Below, piece after piece: positions 34,911 to 46,863 of a stretch of DNA of 64,000 bases. A model generated the notes under the pieces. It was not told where the DNA came from, did not search any database, and saw nothing but the letters and a program-made list of their open reading frames with translations. Each line of letters opens with the position of its first letter. The first letter of the stretch is position 1. Source of the DNA: Leptobrachium leishanense (lineage: Eukaryota; Chordata; Amphibia; Anura; Megophryidae); NCBI GenBank assembly GCA_009667805.1, contig CM019072.1:38495519-38559518 (forward strand). The letters run 5' to 3'. Position numbers and translations under genes: made by a program.

Positions 34911-35339
34911 GTGACTCAGCTTTGCAGAATTATTTAGCACCCCCTAAAAACCTCCCCAATAAACCCAATACTCACCTCACATCCCACGGCGAGAATGTTA
35001 GCTTGATCTGCCGCTTGTCCTGTCCACGGCAGAGTGAGACTGGGGACAGTTCGCAAGATCGAGATCACGCAGGGCTTGCGGCCAGGCAGCACAACTCTCC
35101 ATGGAGTCCTATGGAATCCAGGAGCTGATACTCTACAGCAATAAACCGCACAATAATGTGTGGTGTATGAGCGTATCACTGAGCTGCACAGCAATAAAAC
35201 TCACAATAATGTGCAGTGTGTATGAGCGTATCAGAGCTGCACAACAGTAAAAGTCACAATAATGTGTGGTATGTGTATGAGCGTATCACTGAGTTGCACA
35301 GCAATAAAACTCAGCAATATGCTGCGTGAATTAGTAGTC

Positions 35340-35624
35340 TCTCATTTCTGTGTACTCTTTCTTTCTCACCCCTCTCTGTCACACATCTCTCTCTATGATC
35401 ACTGTGTGACCGCTCGCTCTCACTGTGACCCCTCGCTCTTTCATCCCTCTCTCTGTGATCCCTCTTTTATACCTTTCTCTCTGTGGTCCCTCTTTCGTAC
35501 CTCTCTTTCTGTGGTCCCTCTCTTTCATCCCACTCTCTCTCTCTCCCTGTGATCCCTCTCTCTGTGATCTGTCATCTCTTTCATCCCTTTCTCTGTGATC
35601 TCTCTCTCATCCCTCTGTGATCCC
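35340..35624. repeat. CT-rich simple repeat, left part
   Basis: Variants of CTCTCTGTGATCCCTCTCTT with TTCATCC repeat irregularly. The tract continues at 38038-38215 beyond an insertion. Confidence 0.9.
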
Positions 35625-38038
35625 CAGGGGCGGACAGGACTGACCCGTCGGGCACTCGGACACCGCCCGAGGGCCCACGGGTTGAGGGGGGGCCCGGATC
35701 CCATGCTGGATTCTTGCGCTGCAATCTGATTCCATTCGGATTGCAGGCGGTCCAGCAGTTTACTGCAGTGGTGGATGCCCATTCCGAAATAGAGTGATAG
35801 CCCGCATTGAAGATGGGGCTGGAGGCTGTGTGCGTGCGTGCAGGTCACGCGGTCCGGCCAGTCAGGTGGTACTGAGTCTCAGTTCCAGCTGACTGGTCGG
35901 ACTGCGTGACATGCTCGCACTCGCGCAGCCTCCGGCCCCTTCTATGCGGGCTCTCACTCTATTTCGGACTGGGCACCCACCGGGAAGGGAATCCAAGCCA
36001 AACCACACGGTGACCCTCTGGCACTGGCACCCCACTGCTGACAAGATGGCTCCACGCACAGGCACAGCCGTAATCCTAACGTGGCCTGCAGGGACCCCCT
36101 GCCGACTCCGTACACAGCCCCTGCTGACTCGACACACGGAGGCCGGTAAATATAGAATAAATACTTGCTGTGTGCTCGTATTCACTCGGTTTACTGGGAG
36201 TTTTATTGCTGTGGATTCTGATATGCTGACACACACTGCACATTGCTGGGGGTTTTATTGCTGTGGATTCTGATGCGCTCATACACACTGCATATTGCTG
36301 GGAGGTTTATTGCTGTGGATTCTGATACATTCACACACACTGCACATTGCTGGGGGTTTTATTGCTGTGGATTCTGATACGCTGACACACACCGCACATT
36401 GCTGGGAGTTTTATTGCTGTGGATTCTGATGCGCTCATACACACTGCATTGCTGGGAGTTTTATTGCTGTGGATTCTGATACGCTGACACACACTGCACA
36501 TTGCTGGGGGTTTTATTGCCGTGGATTCTGATACGCTCATACACACTGCACATTGCTGTGAGTTTTATTGCTGTGGATTCTGACACACTCACACACACCA
36601 CACATTGCTGGGGGTTTTATTGCTGTGGATTCTGATACGCTGACACACACCGCACATTGCTGGAAGTTTTATTGCTGTGGATTCTGATGCGCTCATACAC
36701 ACTGCATTGCTGGGAGTTTTATTGCTGAGGATTCTGATACACTGACACACACTGCACATTGCTGGGGGTTTTATTGCTGTGGATTCTGATGCGCTCATAC
36801 ACACTGCATATTGCTGGGAGAGTTATTGCTGTGGATTCTGATACAGACACACACACCGCACATTGCTGGGAATTTTATTGCTGTGGATTCAGAGATGCTC
36901 ATACACACCGCACATTGCTGGGAGTTTTATTGCTGTGGTTTCTGATACGCTCATACACACCGCACATTGCTGGGAGTTTTATTGCTGTAGATCTCTGTGA
37001 TACGCTCATACACACCGCACATTGCTGGGAGTTTTATTTCTCTGGAGCTCTGTGATACGCTCATACACTCTGCACATTACTGTGAGTTTTATGGCTACAT
37101 ACCCCTGGGGTGTAAGATGTATTGTTATGTATGTGAACATATGGCTGTATGTGTAAATGCATGTATTTGTCTTTAAACAGGTTGCTGTGAGTAAAATTCT
37201 GCGTCTGTGTCCTTGTCGCAGTCCGGCGTTGTGTCCTTGTCGCAGTCTGTCGTTGTCCCCTTGCCCTGCATCCTAAAGGCTGGTATTGCTCCTAGATTCA
37301 GCACATTATCTGCTGCCTGCACACCACAAAGTAAAAATGACACACCCCAATCATGACTGTGAGTTATATTGCTGTGGATTATGTGCCTGTCCATACACCC
37401 CAACCATGACTGTGAGTTATATTGCTGTGGATTCTGTGCCTGTCCATACACCCCAACCATGACTGTGTTATATTGCTGTGGATTCTGTGCCCATACACCC
37501 CAGCCATTACTGTGAGTTATATTGCTGTGGCTCCTGTGTATACTCGTATGCGCTGCCTATTACTGGTGTGGATTCTGTGTATGCTTATACGCACGCAGTG
37601 CCCATTTCCATGAGAGTTATATTGCTGTGGCTCCTGTGTATACTCATATGCACTGCCTATTACTGGTGTGGATTCTGTGTATGCTTAGACGCACCCAGTG
37701 CCCATTTCCATGAGAGTTATATTGCTGTGCAGCTCTGTGATACACAGTACACATTACTGTGAGTTTTATTAGCAGACCAGTGGCAGTCTGTAAGTCTGGA
37801 GGGGACACTATGGATTCCCTAATTCACTGAAGGGCCTGAGTGGATTTTCTTTTCTCATTAAAATTATTATTTTGAAAATGGTGTAAAGAAATAAATTCTT
37901 TAATACAAAAATGTGCATGTGGGTTGTGCGTTGTATGGGTGGGGTTTTGTAGGATTATGGCCTATTGTGGGTGTGGCACAAGGGGCCCCTAGATCTCCTA
38001 TTGCCCGGGGGCCCCATTAGTTGTCAGTCCGCCCCTGG
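35625..38038. mobile_element. hAT-like element with CAGGGGCGGAC ends
   Basis: Ends CAGGGGCGGAC and GTCCGCCCCTG split the CT-rich repeat. The flanks share TGATCCC (GTGATCCC left, CTGATCCC right), consistent with an 8-bp duplication carrying one change. A related left end occurs alone at 57025. Confidence 0.75.
36190..37090. repeat. About 57-bp satellite (TTTTATTGCTGTGGATTCTG units)
   Basis: About 15 units contain TTTTATTGCTGTGGATTCTG, ATACGCTCATACACAC and TGCACATTGCTGGGAG. It is related in inverted form to the units at 35110-35320 and the 50-bp satellite at 31801. Looser copies run from 37350 to 37780. Confidence 0.9.
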
Positions 38039-38215
38039 CTGATCCCTCTCTCTCTATGGTCTCTCTCATCCCTCTCTGTGATCTCTCTTTCATCCATCTG
38101 TGATCGCTCTCTCATCCCTCTCTTTGTGATCTCTTTCATTCCTCTCTCTGTGATCTCTTTCATCCCTCTCTCTCTCTGATCCCTCTCTTTCATCCCTCTC
38201 TGCCTCCACTCTCTA
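38038..38215. repeat. CT-rich simple repeat, right part
   Basis: Continuation of the 35340-35624 tract after the inserted element. Confidence 0.85.
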
Positions 38216-38689
38216 TGCCTCTCCACTGTGTAGTGCCCCTCCTGCATGCTGCCCCCTCCTCCCGAGGTGAGATCAGAGGGAGAGCTGGCGAGGGGGGGGG
38301 GGGGGCGTACAGTAAGTTTAAAAAAAACACTGCCCAGGGGAATCAGCTAGGGGAATCTTACCTATCCCCCTGGCTGCTGCTGGGCTGGTCCTGCTCTTGC
38401 TGTTTCTCCTCTCCTCCTTTCCACATGGCCTGGAACCAGGAAGGAGGACAGGGAGGATCAGGTGCAGGAGGATAAGAAGAAGCAGCTGTTGGTGTCTCGC
38501 TCAACAGATGATGAGCGCCACCTACTGGCTGCTCTCTCCCCAATAATCCCCCTGCACCTTTTACATCGCACGGCCTCTTGAGCTGTGTGCCGGCCGTTGC
38601 CATGGCGCCCTGTGCGATAGCGCCCTGTGCGGACGCACAGCTCGCACACCCCAAAGGCCGGCCCTGCTGCCGGGCAGCACAACTACAGT

Positions 38690-38875
38690 ATTATTATTAT
38701 TATTTATTTATAAAGCGCCGGCATATTCGCAGCGCTGTACAATAGGCACAGTATAGACAGGGTTACAATACATTGAACAACATTTGACACACAGTACAGG
38801 AGGGGATGAAGGCCCTATTCCCGTAGGAACTCACAATCTAGAAGGGTTGGGGTTGGAACTTGGAAACAGGAGGAG
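38690..38875. repeat. Dispersed repeat with (ATT)n and GCGCTGTACAAT
   Basis: A short ATT microsatellite precedes TTTATAAAGCGCC, GCAGCGCTGTACAAT and CACAGTATAGACAGGG. The family recurs at 54960-55140 and, more diverged, at 57484-57655. DNA from 38876 to 39240 holds nothing recognised. Confidence 0.75.
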
Positions 38876-39244
38876 AGGACTGCAAGGTGAGAGTGATTGA
38901 TGGTTGCCTGGGAATTAGAAGCCTGGGATTAGTAAAAGTAATTAGAGAAAGAAGTGTAGACAGCTGGAAAGGATGCCTGAAAATAGAGGCGGGTCCTGGG
39001 TGGGACTGCTGAGTGTGTGAATGGATCCTGGTTGTGTGTGTCCCTGTGTGAAGAGGAAATGAGTTCAGCTAAGTGTTAGGCATCAGAGGCCTTTGAAATG
39101 GAGGAGGGGGACGGGGGGCACAGGTTAAAATTCGACAAAAAACGGGATTTTTAGAAAATAAAATCAGCCAAAAATTAAGAAATGCAGATACAAAATACAA
39201 TTGCGAGGATAGCATATTGTGGAGTGCGCTGGTGCCCATCATGT

Positions 39245-39757
39245 TGAAAACTGGATACCTGGAGTGTTCTTCAGATGCTTGCAGCAGGGAGATCAGCGTG
39301 TGAATGGATCCTGGCTGTGTATGTCCCTGGAGTGTTCTTCAGATGCTTGCAGCAGGGAGATCAGCGTGTGAATGGATCCTGGCTGTGTGTGTCCCTGGAG
39401 TGTTCTTCAAATATCTTCAGATGCTTGCAAGCAGGGAGATCAGTGTGTGAATGGATCCTGGCTGTGTGTGTCCCTGCAGTGTTCTACAGATGCTTGCAGC
39501 AGGGAGATCAGTGTGTGAATGGATCCTGGCTGTGTGTGTCCCTGGAGTGTTCTTCACATGCTTGCAGCAGGGAGATCAGTGTGTGAATGGATCCTGGCTG
39601 TGTGTGTCCCTGGAGTGTTCTTCAGATGCTTGCAGCAGCGAGATCAGTGTGTGAATGGATCCTGGCTGTGTGTGTCCCTGGAGTGTTCTTCACATGCTTG
39701 CAGCTGGGAGATCAGTGTGTGAATGGATCCTGGCTGTGTGTGTCCCTGGAGTGTATA
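39245..39757. repeat. 68-bp minisatellite
   Basis: About 7.5 units share GGAGATCAGTGTGTGAATGG, ATCCTGGCTGTGTGTGTCCC and GGAGTGTTCTTCAGATGCTT. The period is exactly 68 bp in the right half. 68 is not a multiple of three, yet all frames stay open for a unit or more, producing overlapping spurious frames. Confidence 0.95.
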
Positions 39758-39769
39758 ATTACACTATAA

Positions 39770-40060
39770 TTAATACAGTATATTTAATGCAGCATATGAA
39801 TCCTCACACTGCCGGGCAGCACCTCTACAGTATAATAATGGAGCATATGAATCCGCACACTGCTGGGCACCACCTCTACAGTATAATTATTGCACTGTGT
39901 GAGGATTCATATGCTGCATTAATTATACTATAGAGGTGCTGTCCGGCAGTGTGCGGATTCATATGCTGCATTAATTATACTATAGAGGTGCTGTCCGGCA
40001 GTGTGAGGATTCATATGCTGCATTATTATACTGTAGAGGTGCTGCCCGGCACTTATTTTG
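39770..40060. repeat. Inverted repeat cluster around GCATATGAATCC
   Basis: GCAGCATATGAATCCTCACA with GCCGGGCAGCACCTCTACAG occurs twice forward, then the reverse complement occurs two to three times (39905-40050). Confidence 0.85.
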
Positions 40061-40796
40061 TTCTGTTATTTTTTTTTCGTTTCAGATAATTTTCTTCAGC
40101 TTTCTTTCCATTTTAAAACATTTTGTTCTGGTTTTTATTTTTAAAATCAAACCATTAGGGTCAGTATTTTTGCGTTTTTTAAATCGTTTTGTTCATTTTT
40201 TTTCCTTTCTTACCATTTGAATATGATTAAACAAAGTTGTGCAGTGCATATTCATAAGAAAAAAAGGATCTTTCATAAAAAAAGATAGAATCGGCAGAAT
40301 TACAGTATCGACTGAAATACCATTCGTCTAAGTCAAAACGAATAGACCCTTTGATACTAAGGTAACAGACGATCCGAAAAGACCGAAAATTTCCGATATC
40401 ACGAAAAAAGTCAATATGAAAAAATGAGCCGAAACGAAACAAGCCGAAACGAAAATCGGTCAAAACGAAAATTTTAAAAACCCGAAGGAGCCGAACTGAA
40501 ACGAACTGAAAAAAAAAATCTGTGCACATCCTTACTGTGTATCCACCACTAGAGGATGCTGCCTGGACCTGTCATACTCTGTATTCCCCACTAGGGGGAG
40601 CTGCTGTAAGAGGCCAGCCTCCATTGCAGGCGGTTGTTTGAATGGCTTGGAGTGGACCAATGTTGCTTACTCATTGGTCCAAGCTATTACATTGCTCTGT
40701 CAGGGCCTCTCTGAGGATCTGAAGAGCAGTTTTCAGGAAATAGGCAGCGCGTGTGTATTCCTATTTGACCAGACGCGTCGCTGCAGACCTCCTGAG
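40061..40796. other. Non-coding stretch with a MITE-like end
   Basis: CGAAACGAA-type repeats (40380-40510) end in CTGTGCACATCCTTA, which resembles a hAT MITE terminus. No partner end was located. No gene seen. Confidence 0.4.
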
Positions 40797-41379
40797 TAGG
40801 GATGAGCCGAACATTCCCGTGTTCGGTTCGCATTCGAACTCGAAAAATTTCAAAAGTTTGAGTTCGAGCGCGAACATGAACCGAACTCAATGCAAGTCAA
40901 TGGGACTCAAAAGTTCGGTTTTTAGAGTGCCCTGCAAGAGGGCATATATGCAAAATATTTGCAATAAAAGGTGTATGGGGGTACGGGTAGTGCCCTGGGG
41001 GACAGGAATCAAGGACAAAAAGTTTAAAAAAAGTTTTTAAAGGGACAGTGAGTTTTCCATGAAATAAGGGTTAAAAATAAAAAACCAAATTCCTTCAAAT
41101 AACGTGCCTAGGAGGTCCCCATAACCTGCCCATGAAGTGGCGGATTTGTAGGATGTATAGAAACATTTAAAAACAAAAAAAATGACAGTAAACGGTTTTC
41201 CTTTAATCTATTCATAAACAACTGCTTGGGGCGGCAGTCTGTATTAAAAAAGGAGACATTTTATGACATGCAGAACAAGTTTAGTGATTTTTTGGCTAAA
41301 TAACGGTGAAACTTATGCAGGCTTTGGATGAAAGTAACAATAGGTGCTTTAAAATTGGGCCTTTAGTGTCGGCAACAGT

Positions 41380-41830
41380 AACCCCTCTGTGGTATTGTGG
41401 AAGAGTGCAGGGTTGGACCCTGCGGTCCAAAAAATTAAAATTATATAAATCTGGTACAGGCGTAAGTGCAGCCAAATATTGTGCCTTTCATGGCAGCAAG
41501 TGCCTTCACACCGTAACCCTTTTGTGGTATTGTGGAAGAGTGCAGGGTTGGACCCTGCGTTCCAAAAAATTTAAATGATATAAATCTGGTACAGGCATCA
41601 GTGCAGCCAAATATTGTGCCTTTCATGGCAGCAAGTGCCTTCACACCGTAACCCTTTTGTGGTATTGTGGAAGAGTGCAGGGTTGGACCCTGCGTTCCAA
41701 AAAATGAAAATGATATAAATCTGGTACAGGCGTCAGTGCAGCCAAATATTGCGCCTTTCATGGCAGCAAGTGCCTTCACACCGTAACCCTTTTGTGGTAT
41801 TGTGGAAGAGTTCAGGGTTGGAGGTTTTGT
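41380..41830. repeat. About 138-bp tandem repeat inside the hAT transposon
   Basis: Three to four units share GTGGTATTGTGGAAGAGTGC, GGGTTGGACCCTGCG and GCCAAATATTGTGCC. It is sub-terminal, at the 3' side of the transposase. Confidence 0.9.
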
Positions 41831-41852
41831 GACTGCAGAAGACATCCCCGAT

Positions 41853-44800
41853 CTATTCCGTTACGTCAGCATCAGGGGATTGATAGCTGCTGATCCAGGA
41901 CTGATTCATTTTTATAAATGTCAGCCGGTCTACAGAGTCGGTGGACTGACGCACTCTTTTGTCTATGACAAAACCTCCAGCGGCACTGAACGCCCTTTCA
42001 GAAAGCACGCTGGATGAAGGGCAACCTAGTAGCTGCATAGCATATTGGCTAAATTCTGGCCAGTGATCCAATCTCAACACCCAGTAAGCCAGTGGATCAT
42101 CTGCTGGAAAGGTGTCTAGGTCTGCCCTTGCCCGTAGGTAGTCCTGCACCATATGGTGAAGACGCTGGCAATGGGTGCCTACATTTGACGTCCCTGGGCG
42201 TCGTGGACTAAAAAAATTTAAAAAGGCATCAGTCAAGCGGCCCCGGCCTTCAATACTATTCCTCTGATCACCCGCAGCCTCAGTAGCACCTGTGTCATCA
42301 CTTGGTAACCTACCAGTGCCTGGAAAGGTGTTACACAAGTGTCGCTTTAGAGCATCCTCAAGTTTTTTCATCCTGTGCTCCCTCTGTGCAGGCAGGATGA
42401 GCTCTGCAACTTTACCCTTGTATCGTGGATCAAGAAGGCTTGCCAACCAGTAATGATCCCTCTCCTTGATAACACGAATCCTGGGGTCCTTTACCAGGCT
42501 TTGGAGGATAAGGGAGCCCATACAGCGTAGGTTGAAGGTGGCATTAGCTTCCGAGTCTTCCTGGTCAATAAGGAGGATGACCCCATCGTGCACTTCCTCC
42601 TCCCAGCCACGTACTAGTCCTTGTGTTTCTGGGCACACAAAACCCTCCCTTGAGGAATCCCCACATTCAATGCCCCACTACTTAAATATTCATCCTCCTC
42701 CTCATCCTCCGCCTGTCTGATCTGAGGAGGACCTGCTGGAATGCTGTCTGCGGAAAGACTGGGGCCTTCAGAGCTAGGGAAGGCCTCCTCTTCCTCCCGC
42801 TGCTCTTCCTCTAGAGCCACATCTATAATACCCCGCAGAGTGTGCTCCAGCAGGAACACTAAAGGAATTGTGTCACTGATGCATGCACTGTCCCTGCTCA
42901 CCATCGTCGTTGCCTCCTCAAATGGTGACAGTACAGTGCATGCATCCTTGATCATCAGCCACTAGGGGGGCCAAGTTGACCTGAACCTGTCCTTGTCCCA
43001 TACTCACACAGGTACTCGTTGATGGCCCTCTGGTGCTTGTGCAGATGCTGCAGCATTGCTAATGTCGAGTTCCACCTGGTGGGCATGTCACAGATCAGGC
43101 GGTTTGTGGGAAGGTGGAATTCTCCTTGAATTTCTGCCAGGCGAACACTTGCTGGGAATGACCGTCTGAAGTGGCTGCAGACTTTTCTGGCCTGGCTGAG
43201 AAGCTCTGCCAGCCCTGGGTACCTGGTTAGGAAACACTGTATCACCAAATTTAGGACTTGTGCTAGGCATGGTACATGCGTCAACTTACCCAGGCGTAGG
43301 GCAGAGAGAAGATCGCTGCCATTATCACAGACGACCATTCCCAGCTGAAGCTGGCATGGTGTTAATCATCTCTGCACCTGCCCCTGCAGAGCTGACAGAA
43401 TTGCTGGCCCGGTGTGGCTCCTGTCCCCTAAACAAACCAGCTCAAGCACAGTATGGCATCTTTTTGCTTGAGCCATTGCGTAGCCCCTGTCACGCGTCAG
43501 TTTAACTGCCACTTCGCTAGAGACAGAGAAGGAGGAAGAGGAGGAAGAGGTAGAGGTGGTGGTGGAGCAGACAGACCTCATACAAGCAGCTTTCTGGAGG
43601 CGTGGTGGATGAACCAGCTCCAGCACAGAGCCCCGTCTTGGATCCCTCCCAGCTGCAATCAGAGTTACCCAGTGTGCCGTGACGGAAATGTAATGGCCCT
43701 GTCCATGCTTGCTGGACCACGTGTCTAAAGTCACATGCACCTTGCTGCTGACTGCCTTTCCTAATGGCTCGATAACATTGTCTTCCACGTGCTGGTATAG
43801 TGCTGGAATGGCCTTCCGTGAAAAGTAATGGCATTTTGGAACATGCCACTGTGGTACAGCACATTCAGCAAATTCACGGAAGGAAGCAGAGTCCACCAGC
43901 TGGAAAGGCAGCAGCTGTAATGCGAGTAATTTTGCTAAGCTGGCATTTAGACGCTGTGCTTGGGGATGGTTGGGACTATATTTTTTCTTACGCTGCAGCA
44001 GCTGGGGCAACGTAATCTGACTGCGTAAATCTTCAGCTGATGGGATGCTGTCACATTGTGAGGAAGGACCTGGTACATCCATTACTGTAGCATCATCCCT
44101 GTCAGTGGAGGTTGGAGTCAATGACATGGCAGGACATATAGTGGGGGTAGAGACAGGTGAGGATGACCTACGCAAAGTTTTGCGCCAACGGGATGCGTGG
44201 CAGGTGGTCATATGTCACCTCAAGCATGTGGTACCCAAGCGTCCGGTGTCTTTACCACGCTTGAGCCTCATCTGACATAGATTACAAATAGCAATGGTGG
44301 AGTCTGCTGCACATTTCTTAAAGAACTCCCAGACAGCAGAGTTCCTGGATGTGTGCTTTGAGACAATAGCGCTCAGCACCTGAGCAGCTCTGACACCTGA
44401 TGCCTTGGACTGGCTAGTGCTACAGTTGGTCATAGAGGATGTTGTGCCTCGTGTTAGTTGTGCCTCCTCCTCCTCACTTGACTCCTCTGTTCAATCAGGC
44501 ACCCAGGTGGAGTCAGTGACCTCATTAGCATTGTCATCACCCCTATCTCCTCGTCACTGGAGCCAACTTGGCAGTATGCTGCAGCTGCTGGGGTAACATG
44601 AGTGCCAGTTATTTGTGTGTCACTGGCACCCCCTTCCTCTAGGTTCATTATACTCCCTTCCTCAACCTCAGAGATTGAATCAGAGCACTGTATTTGCTGC
44701 ACATCCTCAAGCAGCATGTCACTGTCATTGTAGTCAAACAATTCAGCTGACTCCTCAGTGTGTGATAGTGAGGCTACGGCAGGAGTAGCTGTGGACATGG

Positions 44801-45086
44801 AGGCTGCATTAGGTGCTTTGGCAGCTGAGGTGGACTGTAAAGCACTACAAGCCTGGCTGGCAGAGGATGAGGAGGATGAGGATGGCATAGTTAGCCAATC
44901 CACCAAATCCTCTGTATGTTGCTGCTGCTTAAGACGGCCAGCACCAGTTAGAAAGGACAAGCGTGCCCCTGCAGAGGAAGCACCACGTCCATGACGACCA
45001 GAGGCACAGCCTCCCGACACAAAGGCTGATTGCCCTCTTATCTGTACCTGGGAGCGTCTGCCTGTCCTTTTTGGTCTTTCTGACAT
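41853..45086 (-). pseudogene. hAT (ZBED-type) transposase, lightly damaged
   Basis: The enzyme binds DNA through a BED zinc finger and moves the element with an RNase-H-like fold. The order from the 5' side is: a low-complexity N-terminus (45086-44454), a BED finger (WEFFKKC..AICNLCQ near 44300), the catalytic core with DTWSSKHGQGHY near 43720 and VCDNGSD near 43320, then HVPCLAQVLNLV, and the C-terminal dimerisation region (LGCPSSSVLSERAFSAAGG near 42000). In-frame stops fall after GTTCLR (44215) and near 43366; frame changes occur near 44440, 42955 and 42640. With these it cannot make a full protein. Confidence 0.9.
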
Positions 45087-45179
45087 GGTGAGTGATATAT
45101 AGATTAATATATACAGAACTCTGATTCAACTCTGTTATAAAAATTGGAGATATGCTGCAGTACTCTGATTCAACTCTGG

Positions 45180-45780
45180 TATAAAGATTAAAGATTTCCA
45201 GAACTCTGGTATAACTCAGTGAGACACCCTGATAGCTGGCAGCCAGTGACAAGACACAGATTACAATTCCCAGAAACCTCCTATAAATCAGTGAGACTCC
45301 CTGATGGGTGGCAGTGACAAGACACAAATTACAATTCCCAGAAACCACCTACAAGTCAGTGAGACCCCCTTATAGGACCCCCTGATAGCTGGCAACAGTG
45401 ACAAGACACAGATTACAATTCGCAGAAATCTTCTAGAAGTATGTGGGAACCCCTGATAGCTGGCAGTGAGAAGACACAGATTACAATTCCCAGAAACCTC
45501 CTATAAATCAATGAGACCCCCTGATGGGTGGCAGTGAGAACACAAAGATTACAACAATTCTCAGATATTTTGTAGAAATGAGACCCCTACAATACTTGGT
45601 GGCAGTGAGAACACACAGATTACCACAATTCCCAGATAATTTGTAGAAATGAGACCCCCAAAATACTTGGTGGCAGTGAGAACACACAGATTACCACAAT
45701 TCCCAGATATATTGTAGAAATGAGACCCCCCCCCCCCCCAATAGCTGGTGGCAGACTGGCAGTGAGAACACACACTAACA
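45180..45780. repeat. Sub-terminal tandem repeat of the hAT transposon
   Basis: About eight units of 65-85 bp share GACAAGACACAGATTACAAT, TCCCAGAAACCTCC and GTGAGACCCCCTGATAG. It lies upstream of the transposase start. Confidence 0.9.
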
Positions 45781-46266
45781 GAACAATTTCCTCTCAAAAA
45801 ACACGTGCTGAAAGCTGTGTGAAGCCTTATATAGTGTGCTGCGGGACTTAGCTCTGTGAGCCCATGATTGGGCAAAATTTGCCCAATCAGGACTCTGAGC
45901 CGTGATTGGCATAGTCTTGAACCTGTCTTGCACCTGACCTGTGGTCAGGTGCAAGGCTGTAGCCAATTACAAGCTTCAGGCCAGTGGAAAAGTGCATTGT
46001 GGTCCATTGTGGGCGAACATGCGGCGAACACGCGGAAATGTTCGTAGTTCGCGAACATGCGAACAGGCAATGTTCGAATCGAACTCCGAACCGATCGAAC
46101 AGCTCATCCCTACTCCTGAGCAGCCTACTCTGACGGCACATCACTGAGCCACAGCACCACACAATAAATACATTTAGGATAAGTTACAGAAAGGTTCATG
46201 AAGAAATGAAAAATCCATAATGAAGATACAACTTTTATGGCAACAACTCCGGGGAATGTGATAGCT

Positions 46267-46626
46267 TTAACCCCTTCACTACCACAGTCTAGTATACTTG
46301 TTCAGAAACTCTAGCAGGAGCCCAGCATTGAGTAAACTCGATCTGTTCATATTCTGGTGCAGTGCAAAGGAATTTAATTTATTGCAAACAAAATCTGTAT
46401 GCAAATGGACATCAAAATGTGCCCCTATATTTTCAGCACATTGGACATGTTGTCCAAAGTCTTGAAGCTGTTGGAGCACGGCACCTGTCAAATAAGCTTT
46501 TTGATTCTAAAATGTACTTTATAAAGGGTTCATTTCTTACACTGTGCACAGAAAGTTGTTTTTTCATAAACCCACTGGTTCCTGGCGGTCATAGTATAGA
46601 AATCAACTAGGCAGTGAAGGGGTTAA
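46267..46626. mobile_element. piggyBac-like MITE, 360 bp
   Basis: Begins TTAACCCCTTCACTACC and ends GGCAGTGAAGGGGTTAA; TTAA flanks both sides. The ends are related to those of the 4402-5551 element. Confidence 0.85.
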
Positions 46627-46863
46627 AATCAACCCAAAAAGAAGAGGGGGGGGCAATGTGATTTGTAAAGCAAAAATAAAACAAGAAAACCATTTGAAAT
46701 TATGTGGTTTATGAAAAGTTACAGGGCTATTCAGAAAGAGCCGATCTGACCCCAAAATGGCACTGAACATTCGCAAATTGAACTGAATTGAATAAACGGT
46801 TTAATATTTAATAAAAAATGGGAATATTCTTAACATTGAAACGTATGGGAATCAACCGATTAA

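Larger units (their letters stand above)
33849..38666. mobile_element. hAT-like element with perfect CAGGGCCGGCCTT ends
   Basis: The 13-bp ends CAGGGCCGGCCTT and AAGGCCGGCCCTG are exact inverted copies. No target duplication was found (TACACAGA on the left, CTGCCGGG on the right). It contains a T2-type MITE, a CT-rich simple repeat and another hAT-like element. The two ends may belong to different insertions. Confidence 0.6.
40797..46112 (-). mobile_element. 5.3-kb hAT transposon with ZBED-type transposase
   Basis: Ends TAGGGATGAGCCGAACA and GATCGAACAGCTCATCCCTA are flanked by the exact 8-bp duplication CTCCTGAG (40789-40796 and 46113-46120). Sub-terminal tandem repeats lie on both sides (41380-41830 and 45180-45780). 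The transposase reads on the minus strand. Intact target duplication and few coding lesions suggest a fairly recent insertion. Confidence 0.95.

Noticed and set aside
33849..38666. A single clean hAT insertion with target duplication
   Set aside because: The 13-bp ends are perfect, but flanking 8-mers differ; kept as an element with lower confidence, no claim on duplication.
39245..39757. Regular repeat spacing that might suggest a CRISPR array
   Set aside because: The units are contiguous tandem copies with no unique spacers, and the DNA is from a eukaryote.
43366..45086. A domesticated ZBED host gene
   Set aside because: The frame lies within a transposon with intact ends and target duplications, has stops and frame changes, and shows no sign of preserved coding.
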